DNA of 36,001 nucleotides from an uncultured Actinomycetes bacterium (GTDB taxonomy: Bacteria; Actinomycetota; Actinomycetes; Nanopelagicales; Nanopelagicaceae). The notes beneath the pieces are model-generated. The model was not told where the DNA came from and did no database searches. It was given only the letters and a program-made list of their open reading frames with translations. A program made the position numbers and the translations under genes. Positions 25,793-35,450 of this stretch are shown here, piece after piece (the stretch's first letter is position 1; every line of letters starts with the position of its first letter). The DNA lies in NCBI GenBank assembly GCA_903838035.1, contig CAILWW010000099.1:1-36001 (forward strand), given 5' to 3'.

Positions 25793-25798
25793 ATATTA
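25793..25798 (-). promoter_or_regulatory. Candidate -10 box for leaderless hisI, overlapping the hisF stop codon
   Basis: TAATAT on the minus strand starts with the hisF TAA stop and is followed by TGCGCC and the hisI ATG. The absence of a Shine-Dalgarno in the nine-base gap supports a leaderless internal transcript. Confidence 0.45.
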
Positions 25799-26557
25799 GC
25801 GACGGACGCTATAGCCGGAACGAGATAACTCTGCTTTAACCTGCCCAATAGTTAAAGTTCCAAAGTGAAAGACGCTGGCCGCAAGCAGTGCATCGGCTCC
25901 AGATTCCAAAGCAGGTGCAAAATCTCCCAATGAGCCAGCTCCACCACTGGCAATGATTGGCACTGAAGAGATTGCTCGAACATCTTCAATCATGGGTAGG
26001 TCGTACCCCGCTTTAGTTCCATCGGCATCCATCGAGTTGAGCAGAATTTCACCGACGCCACGAGTGATTGCTTCCTCAACCCAAGCCAAGGCATCTATCC
26101 CAGTGCCGGTTCGCCCGCCATGAGTTGTGACTTCATAGCCTGATTTGGTTCCAGCGCGCCTGGCATCAACCGAAAGAACAAGCACTTGATCGCCGAAGCG
26201 ATCAGAAATTTCATTGATAAGTTCGGGACGAAGGATTGCGGCTGTATTTATGGATACCTTGTCCGCTCCGGCGCGAAGCAAAGTATTTACATCCTCGGCG
26301 GTGCGAATTCCCCCACCAACGGTTAATGGAATAAAAACTTCTTCCGCTGTCTGGCGCACAATATCTAGAGTTGTATTTCGCTCTTCAACGCTGGCAGAAA
26401 TATCGAGGAAGGTAAGTTCATCAGCGCCTTCTCGGTAATACTTTGCCGCTAGTTCTATTGGATCACCGGCATCCTTAAGATCTTGAAAGTTAACGCCTTT
26501 GACAACTCTGCCGCCAGCAACATCGAGACAAGGAATAATGCGCTTGGCCAGAGTCAT
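25796..26557 (-). CDS. hisF: Imidazole glycerol phosphate synthase, cyclase subunit
   Basis: Uses ammonia from HisH and PRFAR to make imidazole glycerol phosphate and AICAR. A (beta/alpha)8 barrel of 253 residues from ATG 26557. This ATG overlaps the priA TGA in an ATGA junction and yields the family start [21 protein letters not shown]; a second ATG at 26566 lies nine bases upstream in frame. The catalytic Asp residues are in CLDV (Asp11) and in LSVDARR, and phosphate-binding Gly loops occur in GGGIRT and ASGGAGS. It partners the HisH protein encoded two genes upstream. Confidence 0.96.
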   Translation of the reverse strand: MTLAKRIIPCLDVAGGRVVKGVNFQDLKDAGDPIELAAKYYREGADELTFLDISASVEERNTTLDIVRQTAEEVFIPLTVGGGIRTAEDVNTLLRAGADKVSINTAAILRPELINEISDRFGDQVLVLSVDARRAGTKSGYEVTTHGGRTGTGIDALAWVEEAITRGVGEILLNSMDADGTKAGYDLPMIEDVRAISSVPIIASGGAGSLGDFAPALESGADALLAASVFHFGTLTIGQVKAELSRSGYSVRR

Positions 26558-27282
26558 GAGCGGCATACCTCGAGCGCTTCTTGGACGGTGAAGGCTCCAG
26601 AGTAAATAGATTTTCCGGCAATAGCGCCTTCAATGCCCAACTCCACCATCGCGCGTAGCGCTCTTAAATCTTCGAGCGTCGAAATTCCACCACTTGCAAT
26701 AACGGGTGCCTTTGTCGCCGCACACACTTGGGCAAGAAGTTCCAGATTGGGCCCGGTCAGAGTTCCATCTTTTGCCACATCGGTAACGATGTATCGCTGG
26801 CAGCCATCGCGGTCAAGACGTTCTAGAACTTCAAAGAGATTTCCCGCCTCTTGCGTCCAGCCCCGTGATGCGAGTGTGTGACCTCGTACATCTAGCCCCA
26901 CAGCAATTTTCTCACCGTGTTCGCGAATGATTTTTGCGGTCCATTCTGGGTTTTCTAAGGCGGCCGTTCCAATATTTACTCGCGCACAGCCAGTGGAAAG
27001 TGCGCGTGCCAATGATGCTTCATCTCGAATTCCGCCAGAGATTTCGACTTTGATATCGAGTTCGCCGACTATCTGCGCGATGAGTTCGTAGTTACTCCCC
27101 CGCCCAAAGGCAGCATCCAGGTCCACTAGATGTATCCATTGTGCGCCCGTACTTTGAAAATCTCGCGCGACTTCAATCGGCTTTCCGTAAGAACTCTCTT
27201 GATCAAGTTCACCCTGGAAGAGTCGAACTGCGCGGCCCTCTTTCACATCGATCGCGGGAAGTAAAATAAGTTCAGCGCTCAT
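26554..27282 (-). CDS. priA: HisA/PriA isomerase (histidine and possibly tryptophan synthesis)
   Basis: Isomerises ProFAR to PRFAR in histidine synthesis; in Actinobacteria the PriA type also does the TrpF reaction. The 242-residue barrel starts [24 protein letters not shown] with the first catalytic Asp, has ISGGIRDE, and carries the PriA-type loop SRGWTQEAG with its Trp. The second catalytic Asp is in [14 protein letters not shown]. The start is ATG 27282, in ATGA overlap with the hisH stop; an upstream ATG at 27294 is less likely. Bifunctionality is inferred from the loop, not proven. No trp gene is in the window, although trp genes often lie in this region in relatives. Confidence 0.93.
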   Translation of the reverse strand: MSAELILLPAIDVKEGRAVRLFQGELDQESSYGKPIEVARDFQSTGAQWIHLVDLDAAFGRGSNYELIAQIVGELDIKVEISGGIRDEASLARALSTGCARVNIGTAALENPEWTAKIIREHGEKIAVGLDVRGHTLASRGWTQEAGNLFEVLERLDRDGCQRYIVTDVAKDGTLTGPNLELLAQVCAATKAPVIASGGISTLEDLRALRAMVELGIEGAIAGKSIYSGAFTVQEALEVCRS

Positions 27283-27884
27283 GCCGCTACCCATCCATCA
27301 ACCCAGTTGCGAATAAGAGTAGCGCCCGCGGCGCCGCTCTTCTCGGGGTGGAATTGAGTTGCCACTACATGAGGCGCTTCAACTGCGGCTAGAAATCCTC
27401 CACCATATTCACAGATGGTATTGAGAGCATTGGGCACGTCAACGCGAGCCCCATAAGAATGGACAAAGTAAAAATGTTCGTCTTCGACCCCACTGAAGAG
27501 TCGAGATCCTGGTGCGCTTGTAACTGTGTTCCAACCCATGTGCGGAAGTATGGGTGAATTCAGACGTTCCACACTTCCTGGCCAGATGCCTAGCCCCTTT
27601 GTAGCTGCTTTCTCTTTACCTTCGGTGAAAAATATTTGCATACCAACACATATGCCAAAGAGCGGACGAGCGCTTGCCACTCGATTGGCAATAATTTTTT
27701 CGGCGCCGGCCGCAAAAAGTTGATCCATGCAGGCGGCATATGCACCGACTCCTGGGACAACAAGTCCATCCGCTGAACTACAAATATCAGGATCATTTGT
27801 GACAATCACATCAGGGTGCGCCTGGGCGAAGGCTCGATATGCAGAATGAAGATTGCCGGAGCCGTAATCAAGAATTGCTATCAA
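27279..27884 (-). CDS. hisH: Imidazole glycerol phosphate synthase, glutaminase subunit
   Basis: Class-I glutamine amidotransferase that feeds ammonia to HisF. The 201-residue protein begins [13 protein letters not shown] and carries the nucleophile Cys in [11 protein letters not shown] and the His-Glu pair in [10 protein letters not shown]. The start codon is TTG at 27884, overlapping the hisB TGA stop as TTGA; no ATG or GTG is available at the family N-terminus, so this TTG start is well fixed. The end overlaps priA by 4 bp. It is part of the hisD-C-B-H-A-F-I operon. Confidence 0.96.
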   Translation of the reverse strand: MIAILDYGSGNLHSAYRAFAQAHPDVIVTNDPDICSSADGLVVPGVGAYAACMDQLFAAGAEKIIANRVASARPLFGICVGMQIFFTEGKEKAATKGLGIWPGSVERLNSPILPHMGWNTVTSAPGSRLFSGVEDEHFYFVHSYGARVDVPNALNTICEYGGGFLAAVEAPHVVATQFHPEKSGAAGATLIRNWVDGWVAA

Positions 27885-28465
27885 AGAACGCCTTTTGTGG
27901 AAGGAATTCCACTTGTGCGACCATCAATGGCAACCGCATCTCGCAGCGCGCGAGCTACTGCCTTGAACTGTGCTTCAAAAACGTGGTGCGCATTTCGCCC
28001 TTCAAGTACTCGAATATGAAGTGCAATGCGAGCCTCAGCAACGATCGATTCCCAAATATGACGACCTAACGTGGTATCAAAACTCCCAATGAGTTCCACA
28101 ATTTCTGGTTGCCGGTGAACAAGGTATGGCCGCCCAGAGAGATCTACTGCTGCCTGAACGAGAACCTCATCAAGCGGAACCATGGCATCGCCAAAACGCC
28201 TAATCCCGACCTTATCCCCGAGCGCGGCACGAAGCGCTTCTCCGAATGCCAGAGATGTATCTTCAACGGTGTGGTGAGAATCAACATCCACATCACCGGT
28301 GGTCTTTACTATGAGATCAAAGCCTGAGTGTTTTCCAAGTTGCGAGAGCATGTGATCGAAGAACGGGACACCTGTATCAACCGTGACATTTCCGGTGCCA
28401 TCTAGATTGAGATCAATTTGAACATGAGACTCTTTGGTCTTTCGATCAATCTTGGCGGTTCTCAT
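27881..28465 (-). CDS. hisB: Imidazoleglycerol-phosphate dehydratase
   Basis: Manganese-dependent dehydration of imidazole glycerol phosphate. The 194-residue protein is a single IGPD domain, not fused to a phosphatase as in E. coli. Metal-binding motifs: [30 protein letters not shown], and [19 protein letters not shown] near the C-terminus. The start is ATG 28465 with AGGGAGC six bases upstream. A 48-base gap separates it from hisC, the only sizeable gap inside the operon. The stop overlaps the hisH TTG. Confidence 0.96.
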   Translation of the reverse strand: MRTAKIDRKTKESHVQIDLNLDGTGNVTVDTGVPFFDHMLSQLGKHSGFDLIVKTTGDVDVDSHHTVEDTSLAFGEALRAALGDKVGIRRFGDAMVPLDEVLVQAAVDLSGRPYLVHRQPEIVELIGSFDTTLGRHIWESIVAEARIALHIRVLEGRNAHHVFEAQFKAVARALRDAVAIDGRTSGIPSTKGVL

Positions 28466-28513
28466 GTGCTTGCTCCCTAGGGGTATTAATCGACTATGGA
28501 CGAAATAGTGGCT

Positions 28514-29599
28514 TTATTTTAACGCGAAGAGGCACTCAAGGAAGCGAGTATTTTCCGCGGGAGTTCCGACTGAAACACGCAAATGGCCAGGAATTCCCAC
28601 ATCGCGAATTAAAATTCCCTGATCCAGCATCGCTCTCCACAAAACCGCCGGCTCTTTGCTAAATCCAGAGAAGAGTATGAAATTAGCCGCGCTGGGTACG
28701 CACCCAATTCCATGTTCGATCATAGATTTAATCATGCGATCTCGCTCTATACGCAGCTGTGCAACTTCACCCAAAAGTTCATCGGAATGAGCCAGAGCAA
28801 CTAAGGCAAGTGCCTGCGTCTGGGCGCTCAAGTGATATGGCAAGCGAGTAATAAGCATGGCTTCAACCGTCTTGCGATCGGCAACCATGTAACCGACACG
28901 TGCGCCGGCAAATGCAAAGGCTTTACTCATTGTGCGAACAACAACTAAATGTGGGTACTTAGCCAGCAGAGTTATTGCCGATGGCTCTTCCGAGAATTCG
29001 GCGTATGCCTCATCAACAACCAAAAGTGCCCCAACTTCCGCTGCTGCTTGGGCTAGTAATTCGATCTCGCCAATAGGAAGGGAGTTTCCGGTTGGATTAT
29101 TTGGAGTAGTGATGAAAATAAGAGATGGATGCGCCACTTTAATCTCGGCGATGGCCACAGATGTATCTAATGTGAAATCTGCTCGCCTGGATCCATCAAC
29201 CCAGGCAACTCCAGTTGCGCGAGCGATGAGCGGATGCACCGAATAAGAAGGCAGAAATCCAATCGCACTTCGAGAGCCGAGCGCCAACATTAGCGTTTGT
29301 AAAATTTCATTTGAGCCATTGGCTGCCCAAATATTATTGAGGTCTAGGTTAGCTCCGGATGACTTATTTATATATGAGGCAAGCGCAGAACGGAGCTCGA
29401 GCGCATCTCGATCTGGATAACGATTAAGGTCGCGAAGAGCAGGCTTTAAGGCGCGAAGCATTTCTTCGGTGAGTTCTTCAGAGAGCGAGAAAGGGTTCTC
29501 ATTGGTATTTAGGGCGACTACTCCCTCAATTTGCGGCGCTCCATATGGAGTTAAGGTGGCAAGTGCGGGCTTAAGAGGAAGCCAACTCGGCCAACTCAT
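28514..29599 (-). CDS. hisC: Histidinol-phosphate aminotransferase
   Basis: PLP-dependent transamination of imidazole acetol phosphate. The 361-residue fold-type I enzyme has NENPF near the N-terminus, ANGSNEILQTL, the TTPNNPTGN loop, VDEAYAEF, and the PLP-Lys in RTMSKAFAFAGARVGY. The ATG at 29599 overlaps the hisD stop (ATGA). Length and motifs are typical of the actinobacterial HisC. It could also serve aromatic aminotransfer, as some relatives do, but the operon position fixes the main role. Confidence 0.95.
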   Translation of the reverse strand: MSWPSWLPLKPALATLTPYGAPQIEGVVALNTNENPFSLSEELTEEMLRALKPALRDLNRYPDRDALELRSALASYINKSSGANLDLNNIWAANGSNEILQTLMLALGSRSAIGFLPSYSVHPLIARATGVAWVDGSRRADFTLDTSVAIAEIKVAHPSLIFITTPNNPTGNSLPIGEIELLAQAAAEVGALLVVDEAYAEFSEEPSAITLLAKYPHLVVVRTMSKAFAFAGARVGYMVADRKTVEAMLITRLPYHLSAQTQALALVALAHSDELLGEVAQLRIERDRMIKSMIEHGIGCVPSAANFILFSGFSKEPAVLWRAMLDQGILIRDVGIPGHLRVSVGTPAENTRFLECLFALK

Positions 29600-30921
29600 T
29601 TCAACTCTTCTCGTCTTGCTGACATTGCTTCGCCATGGGCTGGTAAATCTTCTGAATTTGCCAAGGTGATTACTCGATCGGCAATCTCTTCGAAGGCTGA
29701 TTGCGAGTAATTAATAAAGCTGACACCTTTAAGAAAACTCTGGACAGATAGTCCACTGGAGTGACAGGCGCATCCACCAGTTGGAAGTACGTGATTTGAA
29801 CCTGCCGCGTAATCTCCTAGTGAAACCGGCGAGAAACGACCCAGAAAAACCGCACCAGCATTTCGAATTCCCAGCGAGGTTTTAACCGGATCAGCCGTGA
29901 TTAACTCCAAGTGTTCGGCTGCATAAGCGTTCACGACATCAATCCCTTGCTCTTCGTCATCAACTATGACAATGGCAGATTGAATTCCCGCGAGGGCTTC
30001 CCGAATTCGCTCTTGATGCTTAGTGAGAGATACCCGCTTTTCAAGTTCTATTTGTACCTGATCGGCTAACTTCATCGAGTTAGTGACAAGAATCGCGGCG
30101 GCAATGACATCATGTTCGGCCTGGCTAATAAGGTCAGCCGCTACCTCTCCAGCGAGGGCGCTTTCATCAGCAAGCACTGCAACTTCGGTTGGGCCAGCTT
30201 CGGAATCAATTCCGATCAGACCTCGAAGTGCGCGCTTTGCGGCGGCGACATAAATATTTCCAGGGCCAGTAACCATATCTGTGGGTTCACAGAGACCTTT
30301 AACTCCATATGCAAACATGGCGACCGCCTGCGCGCCACCGATTGCGTAAACCTCGTAAATTCCCAGAAGTGCACAGGTTGCCAAAATTGTTGGGTGTGGC
30401 AATCCGCCGAATTCTTTTTGCGGAGGTGAAGCAACGGCAATGCTGGGAACTTTTGCAATCAACGCGGGAATGACATTCATTATTACTGAACTTGGATAGA
30501 CGGCTCGACCGCCCGGTACATAAAGCCCAACCCGATCAACCGGAATCTGCTTGTGCGTGATCTCTCCGCCATCAATGACCATGGTCTTAATCTCGCTACG
30601 TACTTGATCGAGATGTCCAATACGAACTCGCGCAATCGCCGTTTCTAGCGCCGTTCGAATCTCCGGGGACAAAGTTTTTAAGGCGTTATCAATATCATCA
30701 CGTGAAACTTGAATTGCATTTGGTCTGATGCCATCGAACTTTTCCGCTAGATCGAGCAAATCATTCTCATTTGCGCGTGAGACCGTTGCCAGAATTGGTT
30801 CAATCGCTTTAAGCGCGGTATCAATATCCATTTCCGCGCGTGGCAGCAAGTGCTTATATTCGGCCTTTGATAAACGTTGACCCCGAAGGTCTACAAGGCG
30901 GAGGGATACTGGCTTCACCAT
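29596..30921 (-). CDS. hisD: Histidinol dehydrogenase
   Basis: Zinc enzyme oxidising histidinol to histidine in two NAD+-dependent steps. The protein (441 residues from ATG 30921) has VGLYVPGGRAVYPSSV, the signature GPGNIYVAAAKRAL, GPTEVAVLADE, and the C-terminal GDYAAGSNHVLPTGG with zinc and catalytic His. Three start codons lie in a row: TTG 30924, ATG 30921 and GTG 30918. No Shine-Dalgarno is present. A TAGAAT box beginning with the dnaE stop codon ends six bases before the GTG, so a leaderless start on GTG is possible. It opens the histidine operon just three to nine bases after the dnaE coding region. Confidence 0.96.
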   Translation of the reverse strand: MVKPVSLRLVDLRGQRLSKAEYKHLLPRAEMDIDTALKAIEPILATVSRANENDLLDLAEKFDGIRPNAIQVSRDDIDNALKTLSPEIRTALETAIARVRIGHLDQVRSEIKTMVIDGGEITHKQIPVDRVGLYVPGGRAVYPSSVIMNVIPALIAKVPSIAVASPPQKEFGGLPHPTILATCALLGIYEVYAIGGAQAVAMFAYGVKGLCEPTDMVTGPGNIYVAAAKRALRGLIGIDSEAGPTEVAVLADESALAGEVAADLISQAEHDVIAAAILVTNSMKLADQVQIELEKRVSLTKHQERIREALAGIQSAIVIVDDEEQGIDVVNAYAAEHLELITADPVKTSLGIRNAGAVFLGRFSPVSLGDYAAGSNHVLPTGGCACHSSGLSVQSFLKGVSFINYSQSAFEEIADRVITLANSEDLPAHGEAMSARREELK

Positions 30922-30924
30922 CAA

Positions 30925-30930
30925 ATTCTA
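30925..30930 (-). promoter_or_regulatory. Candidate -10 box for leaderless hisD, overlapping the dnaE stop codon
   Basis: TAGAAT on the minus strand starts with the dnaE TAG stop. The hisD ATG is three and GTG six bases further on. It is the only promoter-like signal seen at the head of the histidine operon. Confidence 0.4.
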
Positions 30931-33900
30931 GAGGCAATCAGGGCCGAGTAGAGATTTTAAATCCGCACTCAGGCTGGGCGAAGCGGTTACTCGAAGCGAA
31001 TCATCGATTTTAAGTACTAATCGTTTCTCGCCATCAGATAGCCGTAAATTGACCTCCCGCTTACCTGGATGTGATGCAAGTATCTCTTTGATTCGCTCCA
31101 CTACTGGTGGAGTACAACGAGACTGCTCCAGCGAGATCACAAATGGACCAGCCATAGCTGCCGCTCCGGTGGAGATATCTGGCAGCGAGAGATCGAGCGC
31201 ACTAATTTTTACCTGCTCTTCGCGCTTATCGACTCGCCCTCGGACGACAATCACTCGGTCTTCAATCAAGTTGAGCGCATGCTTTGTATATGAATTGGAA
31301 TAGAACATGACATCTATGGCGCCTTCTAAATCTTCAACAGTAACGATTGCCCAAGGCTGGCCTTGTTTGGAAACCTTGCGTTGAATTTGCGTGATCAGGC
31401 CGCCGATACTGATTATTGAATCATGCCCAACCGAGTCCTCTGATAGCTGACTAATTGGCATATCCACTGCCGCGCGAAGCATATGTTCTACTCCAAGCAA
31501 TGGATGATCTGATACATAGAGCCCAAGCATCTCTCGTTCATAGCTGAGAAGAAGCGCCTTCTCCCACTCGGTTTCTGGTACTCGAAGCTCTTCGCCGCCG
31601 ATGCTTGCAGTGGCTTCTCCGGTTGCGCTGCCGAAAAGGTCAAATTGCCCAACTGCTTCTGCGCGTTTGCTCTCGGCAACTGCATCAAGCGCCTCTAAAT
31701 AAATTTGGGTTAGCCCCTTTCGAGGGTGCCCAAGGGAATCGAAAGCGCCACCTTTGATGAGCGATTCAATCGTCTTCTTATTACAAACAATTGAATCCAC
31801 CTTGGCCAAGAAATCTCCGAAAGATGTATATCTCCCCTTCTCAGCACGACGGGCAACAATGGAGGCCACCACATTCTCGCCTACATTTCGAATAGCAGTT
31901 AAGCCGAAGCGAATATCTTCACCGAGGGGTGTGTAATCAGATCCTGATTCATTCACATCTGGCGAAAGTACTTTTATGCCCATCCTTCGACATTCATTTA
32001 GATATAACGCAGACTTATCTTTATCATCTCGAACACTGGTGAGCAGCGCCGCCATATATTCGGTCGGGAAATTTGCTTTGAGATATGCAGTCCAATATGA
32101 AACCAAACCATATCCGGCTGAGTGGGCTCGGTTAAATGCATAGTCAGAGAATGGGATTAGTGTCTCCCAAAGTTTGGCGATGGCAGCGGTCGAGAATCCA
32201 CCATCCTGCATTCCCTTTTCAAAATTCACATATTCTTTGTCGAGAATATCTTTATTCTTCTTACCCATCGCTTTACGCAATAAATCCGCGCGACCATGGC
32301 TAAAGCCGGCCAGTTTCTGGGCGATCGCCATCACCTGCTCTTGGTAAACAATCAGGCCATAGGTATCACCCAAAATATCGGAGAGTGACTCAGTCAACTC
32401 TGGATGGATAGATTCGACCGGCTTTCGCTTATTCTTGCGATCGGCGTAGTCGGTATGTGCATTTACACCCATCGGCCCAGGGCGATAGAGCGCAATCACA
32501 GCGGATATATCTTCGAAAGAGTCCGGAACCATCTGACGAAGCAGCGCCCGCATCGGACCGCCATCGAGTTGGAATACGCCTAACGTATCGCCGCGACCAA
32601 GCAACTCATAAGTTTTGGGATCATCTAGCGTCAGCGTAGCCAGATCAACATCTAAGCCTTTATTTGCTTTGATATTGAGTAGGGCATCATCTAAGACTGA
32701 AAGATTTCGAAGGCCAAGAAAATCCATTTTGAGTAGGCCAATAGCTTCGCAGGCGCCCATATCGAATTGGGTGATGATTGCGCCATCAGCTTCTCGTCTA
32801 TGAATGGGGATTACATCGAGCAATGGATAACGCGAGAGAATTACGCCAGCTGCATGCACTCCCCATTGCCGCTTTAAACCTTCCAGGCCAATAGCGGTAT
32901 CTACGATCTTCTTTGAATCAGGATCACTCTCATAGAGTGCGCGAAATTCTCCGGCTTCGCCATATCGATCATTATCTTTATCGAAAACACCAGAGAGGCT
33001 GATGTCTTTACCCATGACAGATGGCGGTAGCGCCTTTGTGAGTTTGTCACCAATGACATATGGATAGCCCAGAACTCTCGTGGAATCTTTGAGGGCTTGC
33101 TTAGACTTAATGGTTCCGTAGGTGATGATCTGGGCGACTCGATCTTCACCATACTTCTCGGTGGCGTAGGCAATCATCTCCGAGCGGCGACGTTCATCGA
33201 AATCGAGATCAATATCGGGCATCGAAATACGTTCTGGGTTGAGAAAGCGCTCAAACAAAAGGCCATGTTTGATGGGGTCGAGTTGGGTAATTCCTAAGGC
33301 ATAGGAGACGAGCGAGCCCGCGGCCGAACCGCGACCGGGTCCGACCCGAATTCCAACTTCGCGGGCATGGGCACAGAGATCAGCAACCACCAAAAAGTAT
33401 CCGGGGAAGCCCATCTTGACCATCACATCGAGTTCGTAATTAAGTCGCTCGTTATATTCGGCCGGAATATCCCCGCCCATCCGATCCGAGAGTCCTTTGC
33501 TGGCCAAAGCGCGCAACCAGGAATCTTCGCTCTCTCCTTTTGGAACTTTAAACTCTGGCATTAAATTTTCATTTTCACGCATCTCGACATTGCAGCGTTC
33601 AGCAATCAAGAGCGTGTTATTGCAACTCTCCGGAATATCTTTGAAAAGCTCGCGCATAGATTCCGAACTCTTAAGATAGAACTCATCATTATCAAATTTG
33701 AATCGTTTGGGATCGGCCATGGTGGAACCTGATTGGACGCAGAGAAGTGCTTCGTGTGCTCCGGCATCCTCATGCTTTGTGTAATGCAGGTCGTTGGTGG
33801 CAAGTAACGGCAATTTGAGATCTTTCGCCAGCTTCATCAAATCGGCTTTTACTCGTGATTCGATCTCGATTCCGTGATCCATAACCTCTAGAAAGTAATT

Positions 33901-34470
33901 ATCCGCACCGAAAATATCTCGAAAATCGCTCGCGGCAGCCTTGGCTTCTTTGTAGGCACCCATTCGTAATCTGGTTTGAACTTCGCCACCGGGGCATCCA
34001 GTTGTTGCAATAATTCCGGTGGAATATTTAGCGAGTAACTCTCGATCCATGCGGGGCTTGTAGTAATAACCTTCTAGTGAGGCAAGCGAGGCCAACTTAA
34101 ATAAATTTGCTAAACCCTCATTATTTTCCGAGAGCAGAGTCATGTGGGTATATGCCCCGCCACCAGATACATCATCCTCGCCGCCATCGGCCCATTTGAC
34201 TCGACGTTTTTCAAAACGGCTCTCTGGCGCAACATAAGCTTCGATTCCAATAATCGGCTTTACGCCAGCCTTCTTTGCCTTCTTATAAAAATCATAAGCA
34301 CCAAAGACATTTCCATGATCAGTCATGGCTATGGCCGGCATCTCTTGTCGGGCTACTTCCTTAACTAATTCATCCACTCGGGCAGCGCCATCGAGCATGG
34401 AGTACTCCGTATGAACGTGCAGATGCACGAAACTTTCGGAATTAGCCCCGGGACTCGGATTTGTGGACAT
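30928..34470 (-). CDS. dnaE: DNA polymerase III alpha subunit
   Basis: Replicative polymerase, 1180 residues, DnaE1 class. The N-terminal PHP domain (about 1-290) begins FVHLHVHTEYSMLDGAA and keeps its metal-binding His and Asp motifs (AMTDHGNV, TNDLHYT). In mycobacterial DnaE1 such an intact PHP domain provides 3'-5' proofreading, and I infer the same here. The polymerase core has the catalytic Asp residues in PDIDLDFDERRR, then the beta-binding region and an OB fold (ISIGGLITQIQRK) near residue 1010-1100. The start is ATG 34470, seven bases after TAATCT and without a Shine-Dalgarno, in the 23-base gap after rluD. Confidence 0.97.
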   Translation of the reverse strand: MSTNPSPGANSESFVHLHVHTEYSMLDGAARVDELVKEVARQEMPAIAMTDHGNVFGAYDFYKKAKKAGVKPIIGIEAYVAPESRFEKRRVKWADGGEDDVSGGGAYTHMTLLSENNEGLANLFKLASLASLEGYYYKPRMDRELLAKYSTGIIATTGCPGGEVQTRLRMGAYKEAKAAASDFRDIFGADNYFLEVMDHGIEIESRVKADLMKLAKDLKLPLLATNDLHYTKHEDAGAHEALLCVQSGSTMADPKRFKFDNDEFYLKSSESMRELFKDIPESCNNTLLIAERCNVEMRENENLMPEFKVPKGESEDSWLRALASKGLSDRMGGDIPAEYNERLNYELDVMVKMGFPGYFLVVADLCAHAREVGIRVGPGRGSAAGSLVSYALGITQLDPIKHGLLFERFLNPERISMPDIDLDFDERRRSEMIAYATEKYGEDRVAQIITYGTIKSKQALKDSTRVLGYPYVIGDKLTKALPPSVMGKDISLSGVFDKDNDRYGEAGEFRALYESDPDSKKIVDTAIGLEGLKRQWGVHAAGVILSRYPLLDVIPIHRREADGAIITQFDMGACEAIGLLKMDFLGLRNLSVLDDALLNIKANKGLDVDLATLTLDDPKTYELLGRGDTLGVFQLDGGPMRALLRQMVPDSFEDISAVIALYRPGPMGVNAHTDYADRKNKRKPVESIHPELTESLSDILGDTYGLIVYQEQVMAIAQKLAGFSHGRADLLRKAMGKKNKDILDKEYVNFEKGMQDGGFSTAAIAKLWETLIPFSDYAFNRAHSAGYGLVSYWTAYLKANFPTEYMAALLTSVRDDKDKSALYLNECRRMGIKVLSPDVNESGSDYTPLGEDIRFGLTAIRNVGENVVASIVARRAEKGRYTSFGDFLAKVDSIVCNKKTIESLIKGGAFDSLGHPRKGLTQIYLEALDAVAESKRAEAVGQFDLFGSATGEATASIGGEELRVPETEWEKALLLSYEREMLGLYVSDHPLLGVEHMLRAAVDMPISQLSEDSVGHDSIISIGGLITQIQRKVSKQGQPWAIVTVEDLEGAIDVMFYSNSYTKHALNLIEDRVIVVRGRVDKREEQVKISALDLSLPDISTGAAAMAGPFVISLEQSRCTPPVVERIKEILASHPGKREVNLRLSDGEKRLVLKIDDSLRVTASPSLSADLKSLLGPDCL

Positions 34471-34477
34471 CTATCGG

Positions 34478-34483
34478 AGATTA
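34478..34483 (-). promoter_or_regulatory. Candidate -10 box for a leaderless dnaE mRNA
   Basis: TAATCT on the minus strand is followed by CCGATAG (seven bases) and the dnaE ATG. It lies in the gap between rluD and dnaE, so dnaE may be transcribed apart from lspA-rluD. Confidence 0.5.
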
Positions 34484-34493
34484 CTACTGCGGG

Positions 34494-35450
34494 CTAGAGC
34501 TGAGGGTGCTCTGAAAGAATTTGCAGCGAGCGTGTCAGGTCAGCTGGATACTCTGTTTGAAATTCCACGCGCTCCCCGCTGCTTGGGTGAATAAAGGAGA
34601 GCTTTTTTGCATGCAGCCATGGGCGCCGAATCTCAAGTCGGTCAGAGACGGTGTGGTCTGCACCATAGGTGACATCCCCTACCAATGGGTGGCGAAGGGC
34701 CGAAAAGTGGACTCGGATTTGATGAGTTCTCCCGGTTTCAAGTTCAATTTCTAATAAAGAAACCGCTGGAAAAAATTCGAGCGCCGTGTAATGAGTGATA
34801 CTTGGTTTTCCATCGGCAACGACGGCAAATCGATAATCCTCCCGCGGATGTCGATCAATAGGTGCATCGATCGTTCCTTCTGATGGATCCATATGTCCTT
34901 GAACTAGTGCGTGATAAATTTTATGCACAGTGCGATCTCGAAATTGCTGCTTGAGATGGCTATAGGAATTTTCATTCTTGGCCACCACCATTAATCCAGT
35001 TGTGCCGACATCGAGGCGATGAACAATTCCTTGTCGCTCGGCAGCACCACTGGTGGAGACTTGGTAGCCCGCTGCGATGATTGCACCAATCACGGTGGCA
35101 CCGGTCCAGCCCGGACTTGGATGAGCGGCAATTCCAGCGGGTTTATCAATCACGATGACATCTGCATCATCATAAATAACTTTGAGTCCATCGATCGGCG
35201 TTGCTTGGAGCGAAGGAGGCGCCTTGGGTGCCGGCATCAGAATTTCTATATATTGATCTGTAGAAACTTTCTCAGATTTAGCTAGCTTCTTCCCGTGGGA
35301 GCTGACCTCCCCCGCGTCTATGAGCGAGACAACTACTGACCTGGAGAGGCCAAGTAACCGTGCCAGTGCGGCATCCAAGCGTTCACCATCTAGGCCATCT
35401 GGTACAAGTACAACCTTGCTCTCACGCGCAATACTCGGGTCGGTATTCAT
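34494..35450 (-). CDS. rluD: Ribosomal large subunit pseudouridine synthase, RluD family
   Basis: Converts specific uridines of 23S rRNA to pseudouridine. The 318-residue protein has an N-terminal S4 RNA-binding domain (about 18-85, RLDAALARLLGLSRSVV) and an RluA/RluD catalytic domain with VIDKPAGIAAHPSPG, the catalytic Asp in GIVHRLDVGTTGLM, and the late motif LETGRTHQIRVHFSALRHPLVGD-type region. Its ATG at 35450 overlaps the lspA stop in an ATGA junction. The lspA-rluD pair is conserved in many Gram-positive bacteria. The exact target uridines cannot be read from sequence. Confidence 0.94.
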   Translation of the reverse strand: MNTDPSIARESKVVLVPDGLDGERLDAALARLLGLSRSVVVSLIDAGEVSSHGKKLAKSEKVSTDQYIEILMPAPKAPPSLQATPIDGLKVIYDDADVIVIDKPAGIAAHPSPGWTGATVIGAIIAAGYQVSTSGAAERQGIVHRLDVGTTGLMVVAKNENSYSHLKQQFRDRTVHKIYHALVQGHMDPSEGTIDAPIDRHPREDYRFAVVADGKPSITHYTALEFFPAVSLLEIELETGRTHQIRVHFSALRHPLVGDVTYGADHTVSDRLEIRRPWLHAKKLSFIHPSSGERVEFQTEYPADLTRSLQILSEHPQL

